A stretch of 17,802 bases of DNA, from NCBI GenBank assembly GCA_910577435.1, contig CAJTLV010000015.1, forward strand, positions 1 to 17,802, read 5' to 3'. The translations under genes and the position numbers were made by a program. This document shows positions 1-7,617 of this stretch, piece by piece. This DNA comes from an uncultured Christensenella sp. GTDB lineage: Bacteria; Bacillota; Clostridia; Christensenellales; Pumilibacteraceae. The notes below the pieces were generated by a model. The model saw only the letters and a program-made list of their open reading frames with translations, was not told where the DNA came from and did not search any database. Positions within the stretch are counted from its first letter, which is position 1, and every line of letters starts with the position of its first letter.

Positions 1-52
1 CACTCACAAGCTATTTAGTTATTTCTCTGTCCAACTTTTGGGGTTCATAGCA
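1..52 (+). mobile_element. Right end of an IS3-family insertion sequence (partial)
   Basis: The first 18 bases read in frame as His-Ser-Gln-Ala-Ile-stop, which fits the C-terminus of IS3-family OrfB transposases (they often end ...SPVQYR followed by a few residues). Ten bases after the stop, positions 28-52 read TGTCCAACTTTTGGGG and then TTCATAGCA, ending in CA. From memory this is the typical right terminal repeat of IS150-subgroup IS3 elements, whose left end begins TG and contains CCCCAAAAGTTGGACA. Only the tail is inside the window, so neither the left end nor a target duplication can be checked. The exact IS edge (near 52) is inferred. Confidence 0.55.
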
Positions 53-99
53 CTTGTCAACCCTTTTTCGGAAATTTAACAAATAATATATTATTCAGT

Positions 100-157
100 C
101 TTATCGATTTTACGGCAAAAGATCAACCGATAAAATACTGCCGATAGCGGTTTATCG
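100..157. promoter_or_regulatory. Cluster of CGATA/TATCG motifs upstream of the regulator (candidate operators)
   Basis: Four related motifs fall in about 60 bases: TTATCGAT near 101-108, CCGATAAAA at 127-135, CCGATAG at 141-147 and TTTATCG at 151-157. CGATAAA (128-134) and TTTATCG (151-157) form a perfect 7-base inverted repeat with a 16-base spacer. CGATA (142-146) and TATCG (153-157) form a second one with a 6-base spacer. The motif recurs at the operon promoter (16385-16392 and 16330-16336). The cluster lies 75-130 bases upstream of the regulator's -35, rather far for simple repression. Binding is inferred, not shown. Confidence 0.35.
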
Positions 158-232
158 CTGAGCAATGCCGAGCGGTTGCTTTCGGCGGCGCGAGTGGAAA
201 ACAAATCAAACACCCGATTAAAAACAAGAGAA

Positions 233-261
233 TTGACAAATAACTGAATTTGTGGTATAAA
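233..261 (+). promoter_or_regulatory. Sigma-A promoter of the ArsR-type regulator
   Basis: A perfect -35 hexamer TTGACA (233-238), a 17-base spacer and a -10 TATAAA (256-261) preceded by an extended -10 TG (253-254). Transcription should start near 268, only about 18 bases before the ATG at 286. This rules out the upstream in-frame TTG at 250, which lies inside the promoter, as the start codon. Confidence 0.82.
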
Positions 262-285
262 TATTCGAGAACGAGGAGATTTTTT

Positions 286-1248
286 ATGTCTAATAAAGTT
301 GTTGTCAACGATTGGAGAGATAATCTCTTTAACTTGGATAACGATGATGACCTGCCGAAAATTTGCGCAACGTGCAAGGCTCTTTCCAATCGCGTTAGGC
401 TTGATATATTGCGGCTTTTGCAAAACGGCTCGCACCTTTTGACCATATCGGAAATTGCGCAGGCGCTCGGTATACCCAAGACGACGGCGATCCATCACGT
501 GGAAGTGCTCGAACAAGCCGAACTTGTTGTAGTGTTGTACAAGTCAAGCTCAAAAGGTACTGTGCGCGTAGTGGGGCGCAATATAAAAAGCACTCATATT
601 TGCCATTTCTATCCCGATCCCGTTGAACAACAGAATTCCAAAACATTTATTCAAACGCATAAGGTCGGGCATTTTTCCGACATAGACTGCAACACTTACG
701 CCGTAGTTCTCGACGACCATACCATATTCGAAACGACCGACCGCTTTGACACCAAGCATTTCGACGCCTTGCTCTTATATACCGAAAAAGGCATAATCAC
801 GTACGAGTTTTCCGGTGCGGTAGCCAAAAATCATAAGGTGCATAAGCTATCGCTCTCGCTTGAAATATGCTCGGAAGCGCCGTACTTTAACAATAACTAT
901 TACTCGGACATCACGTTCTGGATAAACGGCGTGGAGCTGTGTACTTACCTCTCTACCGGCGATTACGGTGACAGGCGCGGCAGGCTCAATCCCGAATGGT
1001 GGCCGAACGTCAACACACAGTACGGCAAGCTCGTTTCATTGGTAGTCAACGACAACGGCGTTATGCTTAACGGCATAGAGGTTACTCAAAAAATCAACGT
1101 AAACTCCCTCAAGCTCGACAAACACGACAGCATAAAAGTAACGTTCGGCAACAAAAGTACGTCTACGCATATAGGCGGAATGAATATATTCGGTTCGCGC
1201 TTCGGCGATTACGAGCAGGATATTATGCTGAAAATAGATTATGAATAA
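286..1248 (+). CDS. ArsR-type HTH transcriptional regulator with a large C-terminal domain
   Basis: A 320-aa cytoplasmic DNA-binding protein. The ATG at 286 is chosen because GAGGAG (273-278) sits 7 bases upstream and the promoter ends at 261. Residues ~24-100 form a winged helix-turn-helix of ArsR type: CKALSNRVRLDILRLL, then the helix pair SEIAQALGIPKTTAIHHVEVL and a wing near VRVVG. Residues ~120-320 are a beta-rich domain with the conserved-looking segment ITFWINGVEL...STGDYGDRRGRLNPEWW. I recall this from predicted Firmicutes regulators (COG4189-like) found beside sugar genes, and it is probably a sensor or oligomerisation domain. It converges on the sugar operon and shares a terminator with it. 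Likely role: control of that operon. The metal-binding Cys motif of classical ArsR is not evident. The effector is unknown. Confidence 0.85.
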   Translation: MSNKVVVNDWRDNLFNLDNDDDLPKICATCKALSNRVRLDILRLLQNGSHLLTISEIAQALGIPKTTAIHHVEVLEQAELVVVLYKSSSKGTVRVVGRNIKSTHICHFYPDPVEQQNSKTFIQTHKVGHFSDIDCNTYAVVLDDHTIFETTDRFDTKHFDALLLYTEKGIITYEFSGAVAKNHKVHKLSLSLEICSEAPYFNNNYYSDITFWINGVELCTYLSTGDYGDRRGRLNPEWWPNVNTQYGKLVSLVVNDNGVMLNGIEVTQKINVNSLKLDKHDSIKVTFGNKSTSTHIGGMNIFGSRFGDYEQDIMLKIDYE

Positions 1249-1281
1249 ATAGACTTGCGCAAGCGGCCGATATACTTCTCG

Positions 1282-1312
1282 AAAAAAGGCTATTACACAT
1301 AGCCTTTATTTT
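1282..1312. terminator. Bidirectional rho-independent terminator between regulator and lacZ
   Basis: An 8-bp stem AAAGGCTA (1285-1292) / TAGCCTTT (1300-1307) with a 7-base loop. The T run on the plus side (from 1309) serves the regulator. The A run at 1282-1287 gives a U tract on the minus strand and serves the operon's last gene. It lies just past the lacZ stop (1315-1317) and ~35 bases past the regulator stop. Confidence 0.88.
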
Positions 1313-1314
1313 TT

Positions 1315-4071
1315 TCAAATATTTTTGTCCTTGAAGAACGATAACGAAAAATCTATTACGTCGTCGTCGACGCAGTGTTTTTTGCCGAGTTTAGGTCCGC
1401 AAGCGGAAGTTCCCACGCCGCGCATTTTATAATCGACAAAGAGAAATCTTTTTTTGCTCTCTTTCATTTCCGCGCGGTGTTTTTTGTAATCGGCTTTGTC
1501 GAAGCAGTCGTAGCAGAACGAAAAAGAACGTTTGCCCGCTATCACGATGTCGTCGCTGTCTAGCTTGACGAAAACGGTTTTATAATGATCGTTGGCGTTT
1601 TGCGGATAGATATATCGGTAATTGTCCTTTACCGATATAGTGTGTCTGCCGAGTATGCCGCTTTTATATCTGTCGCAGTACGTTTCGCCGCTCAAGCCGA
1701 AATACGTAATACTGCCGTAGTCGTCCTCGAGCCCGAACTTCAAACCGAACCGCAACGGACCGTTAAATTTCATAAGCTTTTCGGCATAAATATCCATATC
1801 GGTGCGATCGGGTTTTATATCGTATACGATAGTCACCTTATAAAACGGTGTGAATGCCTCTACGCCGAGATACCCTGTGACAGCGGTCTTATCGCCCGTT
1901 TGTTTTTTATCGACGGGATAGAATTTAACGTTATCCATTCTCAACGACTCGAACTCGTCCTTGTATACTCTGTCGTTGCTGATATAGGCGCGACTGAGAT
2001 CGAACGTCATATCGGACAGCACTGGCTTTCCGTCTACAGTTAACCGCGATATAAGCCCGTCGTCGTCGAGCGCAATGTCGATATTGCTTTTCACGGGCGC
2101 AAAAGGATAATCTTGTTCTTCGTACAAACTGCGCTTGGACAGCAAACGATCGCCGTCTGCGAGCGAGATATTCACGGAACAATAATGTCCTTTTACATTG
2201 TCGGGCGCATCGCAAAGGCAAACCGTTTCGCCGGGCGCCGCCTTGACGGTTTTTGTTACCGATTGAGCGGTATGGCCGTCGAGCAGTCTTTCGATCGTAA
2301 AAGTAAACTTATCGAGGTCGGTAAAATCGAATCTGTTTTTAACGTATATCTTGCCGTTTTCGATTTTATATTCCACAGGCGCGTAGCACTCTTTAAGCTC
2401 GTCCATTTGCGGAGTTATATCGACTCTGTCGATATTTATAAGCCCGTCGACACAGAACTCTCCGTCATGGAACTGTTCGTTAAAGTCGCCGCCGTAACAC
2501 TCTATACCGTCATTGACTATTGTATGATTGAGCCATTCCCACACAAACGCGCCGCAAAAATTATCATAAGCGAACAAGATCGTTTCGTAATCGGTAAGCT
2601 CGCCGAGCGAATTGCCCATAGCGTGAACGTATTCGCACAATATAAACGGTCTGTCCAAAAGCGGGACTTCCGTCTTACAGTATTCTATGGACGGATACAT
2701 TCGCGAATAAACGTCCAAGCAGTTTTCTTTGTGGAATCCCTCGCCCGCCGCATTATTATAATGTCCTTCGTAGTGCAACGGCCTGTCGTCTATCTTTTTT
2801 ATTTCGGCGCAAAGTTTTACGAACGCGTCGCTCCAACCCGATTCGTTGCCCAAAGAGAACATTATTACAGACGGATGATTGCCGTTGATTATTACGTTGG
2901 AAAGCTCGCGCTCTTTCAGCTGGTCGTAAAAACGCGGATCGGAAACGACTTCGTCCCACACGCTCATATCGTAACCGTTGTCTTGTCTCACAACGCCGTG
3001 CGTTTCGAGATCGGCTTCCGACATCACATAAATGCCGTACTTGTCGCAAAGGTAATAAAAGTACGGATCGGCGGGATAGTGCGACGTTCTTACGGCGTTT
3101 ATATTATAGCGCTTCATCAGCGCTATATCTTTTTCCATTATCTCGTGCGTTTCACCGTATCCGATTTCGGTGAACGAATGGCGGTTGACGCCTTTCATTT
3201 TGAACGTTCTGCCGTTTAGAAGAAGCTTATTCCCCACTACCTCTATCGTGCGTATGCCAACGTGGTCTTTTATCGTTTCTCCGTTGCATTCGATAGTCAG
3301 TTCGTACAAGTCGGGCGTTTCGGCGCTCCAAAGCCGCGCTTTCGGCACTTCGAAAGTAACGTCGTCGCCGCTTAACGTATTTTTGTACCCGAACCCGCTT
3401 AGCTCCGCCGTTATGCTTTTTTCGGCGGTTATGCGCACCGTGCCTGTTCCGTCTTTAACGCCGACGGCTATTTTGTATTGCCGTAAATGGTTCTTATTGC
3501 GCTTTACGAGATAGATATTTCCGAAAATGCCGCAAAGCCGAATTTTATCCTGATCTTCGAGATAGGACGACGGCGAAAATTTAAGCACGATAATGCGCAG
3601 TTCGTTATCGCCGCTGTGAAGGAATTTTTTTATGTCGAAACGACTGACAACGTGAGAAATATTGGAGAACCCGACAAACTGCCCGTTCACGAACAGATAG
3701 AAGCTGTTGTCTATGCCCTCCGTCTGCAAAATGTATTCCTTGTCGTCAAGCTCTACGTACTGCTTCCTCGTATATATGAGCGCGGGCGTGCGTTTTATCA
3801 TATACGGCGGCAGGTACGGAAAGAGGTACCTGTCGTTGGTGTATACGGGATCGCCGTAACCGTTCATTTCGCCCATAAACGGTATAGTGATTTGTCTTTC
3901 CGCAGGCGCGTTTAGCGCCGCGTCGAAGTCGAATTCTTTTTGATATGAAAACCCCCACTCCTTAAGCGGTACTTTGGCGTTGTTTATTACGTCGAAGTAA
4001 TTGCAGTAGGGCAGTGTTCCTACCGAAGTCGTACACTCTTTATAAAGCTGTCTTATTTTTTCGATTTTCAT
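1315..4071 (-). CDS. lacZ: GH2 beta-galactosidase (LacZ type)
   Basis: A 918-aa cytosolic enzyme hydrolysing terminal beta-D-galactosides with retention of configuration. No signal peptide is visible, so it acts on imported substrate. N-terminal jelly-roll ~40-200, Ig-like domain ~200-275, (alpha/beta)8 catalytic barrel ~280-560, then Ig-like and C-terminal beta domains. The barrel carries NAVRTSHYP (~325), SEADLETHG (351-359, matching the metal-binding Glu/His of E. coli LacZ), MFSLGNESGWS with acid/base Glu410, and RPFILCEYVHAMGNS with nucleophile Glu480. It is shorter than the 1023-aa E. coli enzyme but within the family's range. It is the last gene of the operon, 20 bases after the ATPase stop, with GAGAGG 5 bases before its ATG. 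The natural substrate may be a beta-galacto-oligosaccharide rather than lactose. Confidence 0.93.
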   Translation of the reverse strand: MKIEKIRQLYKECTTSVGTLPYCNYFDVINNAKVPLKEWGFSYQKEFDFDAALNAPAERQITIPFMGEMNGYGDPVYTNDRYLFPYLPPYMIKRTPALIYTRKQYVELDDKEYILQTEGIDNSFYLFVNGQFVGFSNISHVVSRFDIKKFLHSGDNELRIIVLKFSPSSYLEDQDKIRLCGIFGNIYLVKRNKNHLRQYKIAVGVKDGTGTVRITAEKSITAELSGFGYKNTLSGDDVTFEVPKARLWSAETPDLYELTIECNGETIKDHVGIRTIEVVGNKLLLNGRTFKMKGVNRHSFTEIGYGETHEIMEKDIALMKRYNINAVRTSHYPADPYFYYLCDKYGIYVMSEADLETHGVVRQDNGYDMSVWDEVVSDPRFYDQLKERELSNVIINGNHPSVIMFSLGNESGWSDAFVKLCAEIKKIDDRPLHYEGHYNNAAGEGFHKENCLDVYSRMYPSIEYCKTEVPLLDRPFILCEYVHAMGNSLGELTDYETILFAYDNFCGAFVWEWLNHTIVNDGIECYGGDFNEQFHDGEFCVDGLINIDRVDITPQMDELKECYAPVEYKIENGKIYVKNRFDFTDLDKFTFTIERLLDGHTAQSVTKTVKAAPGETVCLCDAPDNVKGHYCSVNISLADGDRLLSKRSLYEEQDYPFAPVKSNIDIALDDDGLISRLTVDGKPVLSDMTFDLSRAYISNDRVYKDEFESLRMDNVKFYPVDKKQTGDKTAVTGYLGVEAFTPFYKVTIVYDIKPDRTDMDIYAEKLMKFNGPLRFGLKFGLEDDYGSITYFGLSGETYCDRYKSGILGRHTISVKDNYRYIYPQNANDHYKTVFVKLDSDDIVIAGKRSFSFCYDCFDKADYKKHRAEMKESKKRFLFVDYKMRGVGTSACGPKLGKKHCVDDDVIDFSLSFFKDKNI

Positions 4072-4091
4072 TGCCGCCTCTCAAAGAATTC

Positions 4092-5627
4092 TCAAAAAAG
4101 CGCTTTTTGTGTGATCTCGTCAAACAGGTGCAACTTACCCGCTTGGAAGCCTATGCCTACTTCGTCGTCCACGTTTATTTCGGCATCCGGCGGCAATTTG
4201 AATATAACGAAGTCGTCGCCGAGCTTGATTTTTATATGATACTCATTGCCCAAAAGCTCCGCCGACGTTACTTTTCCGCGAATGACGTCCTTGTCGCCGG
4301 TGGTAATATTTTCCAGACGAATACCCAATTTCAGCGGGTATTGCTTGCTGTCGACGACGCTACGCAGTTTTTCGATTCTTGCGCCGAATTCCGATTTTAT
4401 ATGCGCGGCAAGTTCCTCCGACTGCACATCCGCAAGCTCTTGCTCGCACTCCCGCTCCAAAAGCTCCAACTGCTCCTTATAGAATTCGTCGAGCTTTTCG
4501 GACAATTTTTTATCGGAATACACCGCAGTATCGCCGATATACAGTTTGCCGTTTTTATAATCGGCTTTTATTATATTCATATTGGGCGACCCGATAAAGG
4601 TAGCCACGAACAGCGAATCGGGATGGTCGTACACCTCTTTCGGCGTGCCTATCTGCATCACTACGGCTTTGTTCATTACCACTATTCTATCCGCCATAGT
4701 CATAGCTTCAACTTGGTCGTGCGTGACGTATACTGTGGTAGCGCCTATCCTTTTGTGCAGAGCGATTATCTCCCCGCGCATAGAATCGCGAAGTTTTGCG
4801 TCGAGGTTACTGAGCGGCTCGTCCATCAACAAAAGCTTTGCATCGCTGACTATTACCCTGCCCAAAGCCACGCGCTGGCACTGTCCGCCCGACAGCTGCG
4901 CGGGTTTTCTTTGCAATAACTCTTTCAGATTGAGTATATCGGCGGCGACGGCTATTTTGTCGGCGATCTCTTGCTTGGTGAGCTTACGGTAGGTAAAGAG
5001 CGGGATCTCGTGCGTTCGATATTCGCTTATATCGTGGTCGATATTTTCTATATCCTCTTTATTATCGGGATGGTTTGCGAGTATCCATTTCTTTTCGCGT
5101 TCTAACGCCTTTATCGCGCGCTCGTCGATACCGACTTTTTGTTGCCCGTCCTTATCGAGCAACGGCGCTTTTATCTTGCGGATCTTCAAACCGTAAGCAA
5201 TGTTTTCGTATACGGAAAGGTGCGGAAACAGCGCATAATTTTGGAAGACCATAGCTATCCCCCTTTCCGACGGGGAAAGAAGGTTGGAGTACACTTGGTC
5301 GATATAAAGCGAGCCGGCGCTTATTTCTTCCAGTCCGCAAATCATTCTGAGCGTAGTCGACTTGCCGCAACCAGACGGTCCGACAAAAACGATAAACTCG
5401 CCTTCTTTCACTTCGAGGTTAAAATCTTTTACGGCGTGATACCCGTTGGGGTATACCTTTTGAATATGTTTAAGACTCAAAAAGCTGTCCGTCGAACACG
5501 GTTCGCGGCGATCCGCTTCGAGCGCGGCTTGTTTTTTTACCCTGCTTACGGCAAGCGTTGCGATAAGTTTGTTGATATTGGGTTCTTTTTTGCGTAGTAA
5601 TTTATATAGTAAATTTTTTAATTGCAT
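4092..5627 (-). CDS. Sugar ABC transporter ATPase, UgpC/MsmX/MalK type, enlarged
   Basis: A 511-aa ATPase that powers the sugar importer encoded just upstream. Walker A GPSGCGKST (83-91), Q-loop Gln129 in MVFQN, signature LSGGQ (245-249), Walker B LLLMDE (265-270), D-loop SNLD and switch His303 are all present. A C-terminal TOBE-like regulatory domain follows from ~345. MalK homologues are usually 360-380 aa. The extra length is a basic N-terminal extension (~1-48), a charged insertion of ~60 residues between Q-loop and signature (~151-215), and a Glu/Lys-rich helical insertion in the TOBE region (~370-425). The usual Arg after LSGGQ is Cys250. GAGG lies 7 bases before the ATG. The start overlaps the end of the 55-aa membrane peptide by 10 bases, implying coupled translation. 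Confidence 0.9.
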   Translation of the reverse strand: MQLKNLLYKLLRKKEPNINKLIATLAVSRVKKQAALEADRREPCSTDSFLSLKHIQKVYPNGYHAVKDFNLEVKEGEFIVFVGPSGCGKSTTLRMICGLEEISAGSLYIDQVYSNLLSPSERGIAMVFQNYALFPHLSVYENIAYGLKIRKIKAPLLDKDGQQKVGIDERAIKALEREKKWILANHPDNKEDIENIDHDISEYRTHEIPLFTYRKLTKQEIADKIAVAADILNLKELLQRKPAQLSGGQCQRVALGRVIVSDAKLLLMDEPLSNLDAKLRDSMRGEIIALHKRIGATTVYVTHDQVEAMTMADRIVVMNKAVVMQIGTPKEVYDHPDSLFVATFIGSPNMNIIKADYKNGKLYIGDTAVYSDKKLSEKLDEFYKEQLELLERECEQELADVQSEELAAHIKSEFGARIEKLRSVVDSKQYPLKLGIRLENITTGDKDVIRGKVTSAELLGNEYHIKIKLGDDFVIFKLPPDAEINVDDEVGIGFQAGKLHLFDEITQKALF

Positions 5628-5785
5628 ATTGATTCCTCGATCGTTGCACTTACCGTGACAGCCTCGCTCGTTTTGGGACTGTAAAAATTATACTTATCGG
5701 CTAATGCCACGTAAATTATCATAGCGGCTATGACGAGAACTATAAGAGATATCCAGAGTATACATATAAGACGGTTCTTAAACAT
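5618..5785 (-). CDS. Small single-pass membrane peptide (55 aa) inside the ABC operon
   Basis: This reading frame fills what would otherwise be a 161-base gap in a tightly packed operon. It starts with ATG at 5785, three bases after the permease stop. The Shine-Dalgarno is near perfect (AAAGGGG then TGAT, 6-base spacing). It ends in TAA at 5618-5620 and overlaps the ATPase start by 10 bases. The peptide begins MFKNR, then one hydrophobic helix of ~25 residues (~6-29, LICILWISLIVLVIAAMIIY), then a polar tail of ~25 residues (DKYNFYSPKTSEAVTVSATI...). The positive N-terminus suggests an N-in, C-out topology. No family is recognised. Position suggests an accessory subunit of the transporter or simply a coupling ORF. 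Coding evidence is the RBS, spacing and composition. Confidence 0.72.
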   Translation of the reverse strand: MFKNRLICILWISLIVLVIAAMIIYVALADKYNFYSPKTSEAVTVSATIEESICN

Positions 5786-5788
5786 ATA

Positions 5789-6703
5789 TCACCCCTTTAT
5801 GCCCGACATAGCATTAGTCTGGACAAACGCTTTGTTCATTATTATGAACATAAGAATAACGGGCAACGACGACATAAACGCCGCCGCCATTAAAAACGGC
5901 ATATCTATAGACGCTTGCGACGCGGTGGCGTTGAGCATCATAATAGCGACCTGAACGGTTTTGAGCGAGGGATCGGTAAGGTACACCGACGGACCGAAAA
6001 AGTCGTTCCATATCCCGACGAACCAGAACAGCACCTGCGCCACGATTGCGGGCTTTATGAGCGGCACGACCACGCGAATAAACGTGCGGAACCAGCTTGC
6101 GCCCTCCACGCGCGATTCCTCTATCAGCGAATCGGGCACAACGTTTTTTATTGTCGTTATCAAAAACAGCATCATTCCCACGTTGCCGAAAAATCCCGGA
6201 ATAATGAGCGGCCACAAAGTATTTACAAGTCCCATATCGCTGAATACGCGGTATTGCGGAAGCATAACCGCCGCATAAGGTATCATCATAGATACCAAAA
6301 GCATAATGAGTATAACGTTTTTGAACTTGAACCGCATTTTTGCAAACGCGAACGCCGCTAACGTCGATACGAACGTTCCGATCGGAACGACCAACACCTC
6401 TATAATAAGCGTGTTTTTCATTGCGTCCAAAAGATTGAACGACGAGAGCGGATACCGTTCGTTGCCGCAAAATACGTCGATAAAATTGGACCACACGGGA
6501 TCGGATGGCCAAAAATTATTTATGATAGAACCCGATATGACCTCTTGCGGAGTTTTGAGCGCGCAAATTATCATATAGAAATACGGGAACAGCATTAAGA
6601 ACGCGCCGAAGCAAACAAAAATCGTGCTTATTATAAACCACGCCTTGTTTGCGGCTTTGTTCTTTTTATAATTCGACATCATTTTATGTTCTTGATAGTT
6701 CAT
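5789..6703 (-). CDS. Sugar ABC transporter permease, MalG/AraQ type
   Basis: A 304-aa inner-membrane subunit of the CUT1-class sugar importer. About six membrane helices are visible, the first at ~22-46 (FIISTIFVCFGAFLMLFPYF). The cytoplasmic EAA loop that docks on the ATPase reads EESRVEGASWFRTFIRVVVP (~195-214), close to the MalG-family consensus. Length is normal for the family. The ATG overlaps the stop of the preceding permease as ATGA, and AGGAG lies 9 bases upstream inside that gene, so translation is probably coupled. It pairs with the MalF-type permease as the heterodimeric channel. The 55-aa membrane peptide follows 3 bases after the stop. Confidence 0.95.
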   Translation of the reverse strand: MNYQEHKMMSNYKKNKAANKAWFIISTIFVCFGAFLMLFPYFYMIICALKTPQEVISGSIINNFWPSDPVWSNFIDVFCGNERYPLSSFNLLDAMKNTLIIEVLVVPIGTFVSTLAAFAFAKMRFKFKNVILIMLLVSMMIPYAAVMLPQYRVFSDMGLVNTLWPLIIPGFFGNVGMMLFLITTIKNVVPDSLIEESRVEGASWFRTFIRVVVPLIKPAIVAQVLFWFVGIWNDFFGPSVYLTDPSLKTVQVAIMMLNATASQASIDMPFLMAAAFMSSLPVILMFIIMNKAFVQTNAMSGIKG

Positions 6704-7614
6704 TTTATATTACTCCTAAACATAGATGAGAACCTAAACAAGAATATCGTAATTATCAATATCATAAAGGCGAGTATCATACTGGCGGCAGACGCATATC
6801 CGTACTGCGCGGCGTTTATGCCGTTTTGCCAAATATAATACACGATCGTTCTCGATCCGGGCAAGCCGTTGCCGAATATGGCCGAATCCGCATAGCTCTG
6901 CAAGCCTGCCATTATGCCCGTCGTTATAATATAAAACGTCGTGGAATTTGCCATAGGCATAGTTATATCGACAAAGCCGTGCAAAGGCTTTGCGCCGCTC
7001 ACCCGCGCCGATTCGTAATACGATTTGGGTATAGTGGTGAGTATGGCAAGATACAATATCATAGATCCGCCTATCGAACCCCAAACGTTTTTAATTATGA
7101 TCGCTATCTTAATAAGCCACGGATCGGCACCTAACCATTTGAGATCCATTCCGAAAAGCGAGTTTATAAGCCCGTTATCGCTTCTGAAAATATCTCTGAA
7201 AACGAGCATAATAGCTATCGACGACGTGACCGCAGGAAGATAGTACAAGATCATCAATATCACTCTGCCCCTTGCGAGTTTATTCAGATATATCGCAAGC
7301 AAAAATCCCAAGAACGTGCCGATAGGAATGGACAACAGCATTATCCACGTATTGCCGAACGCCGTAATAAAGAAATCGTCTTTGAAAATAGAGGTATAGT
7401 TATCGAACCCGACAAAGGTGAACACATTTTTTATCGGGTTGAAATTCGTAAACGACATAAACAGCGAATAGCCGAGCGCCGAAAGCGTAAACACGAGAAA
7501 GCCTATCACGGGGACGGCGATGAACACGTACCCAAAGATAGCTTCCCGTGTTTTATCGGTCATTCTGCGTTTATGCAGTTTTTTTGTGTATCTGAGATCG
7601 AGTTCCGCAGGCAT
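6700..7614 (-). CDS. Sugar ABC transporter permease, MalF/UgpA type
   Basis: A 304-aa inner-membrane partner of the MalG-type permease. A basic N-terminal cytoplasmic tail (KKLHKRRMTDKTR) precedes about six helices, the first at ~26-50 (IFGYVFIAVPVIGFLVFTLS). The EAA loop reads YYESARVSGAKPLHGFVDIT (~199-218) followed by MPM. It starts 3 bases after the SBP stop. The region before the ATG has only a weak GGGATGAT, so translational coupling is likely. An internal Met18 is a possible alternative start but has no ribosome binding site. A CUT1 importer for an oligosaccharide is the expected role. Confidence 0.94.
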   Translation of the reverse strand: MPAELDLRYTKKLHKRRMTDKTREAIFGYVFIAVPVIGFLVFTLSALGYSLFMSFTNFNPIKNVFTFVGFDNYTSIFKDDFFITAFGNTWIMLLSIPIGTFLGFLLAIYLNKLARGRVILMILYYLPAVTSSIAIMLVFRDIFRSDNGLINSLFGMDLKWLGADPWLIKIAIIIKNVWGSIGGSMILYLAILTTIPKSYYESARVSGAKPLHGFVDITMPMANSTTFYIITTGIMAGLQSYADSAIFGNGLPGSRTIVYYIWQNGINAAQYGYASAASMILAFMILIITIFLFRFSSMFRSNIK

Positions 7615-7617
7615 AGA

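Noticed and set aside
41..68. Terminator GGGTT/AACCC followed by TTTTT at the IS edge
   Set aside because: Only a 5-bp stem with a 13-base loop; it overlaps the IS terminal repeat and is likely a chance feature of the junction.
161..180. Hairpin AGCAA/TTGCT upstream of the regulator as a riboswitch or terminator
   Set aside because: The stem is short, there is no T tract, and it lies upstream of the regulator's promoter, so it would not be in that mRNA.
250..285. Upstream TTG start adding 12 residues to the regulator
   Set aside because: The TTG lies inside the promoter (spacer and -10) and upstream of the predicted transcription start. ATG 286 has a clear GAGGAG.
2113..3219. Long plus-strand open frame (368 codons) across lacZ, and similar frames over other operon genes
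   Set aside because: These are antisense shadows of strongly supported minus-strand genes. They show low-complexity, implausible protein composition and have no ribosome binding sites.
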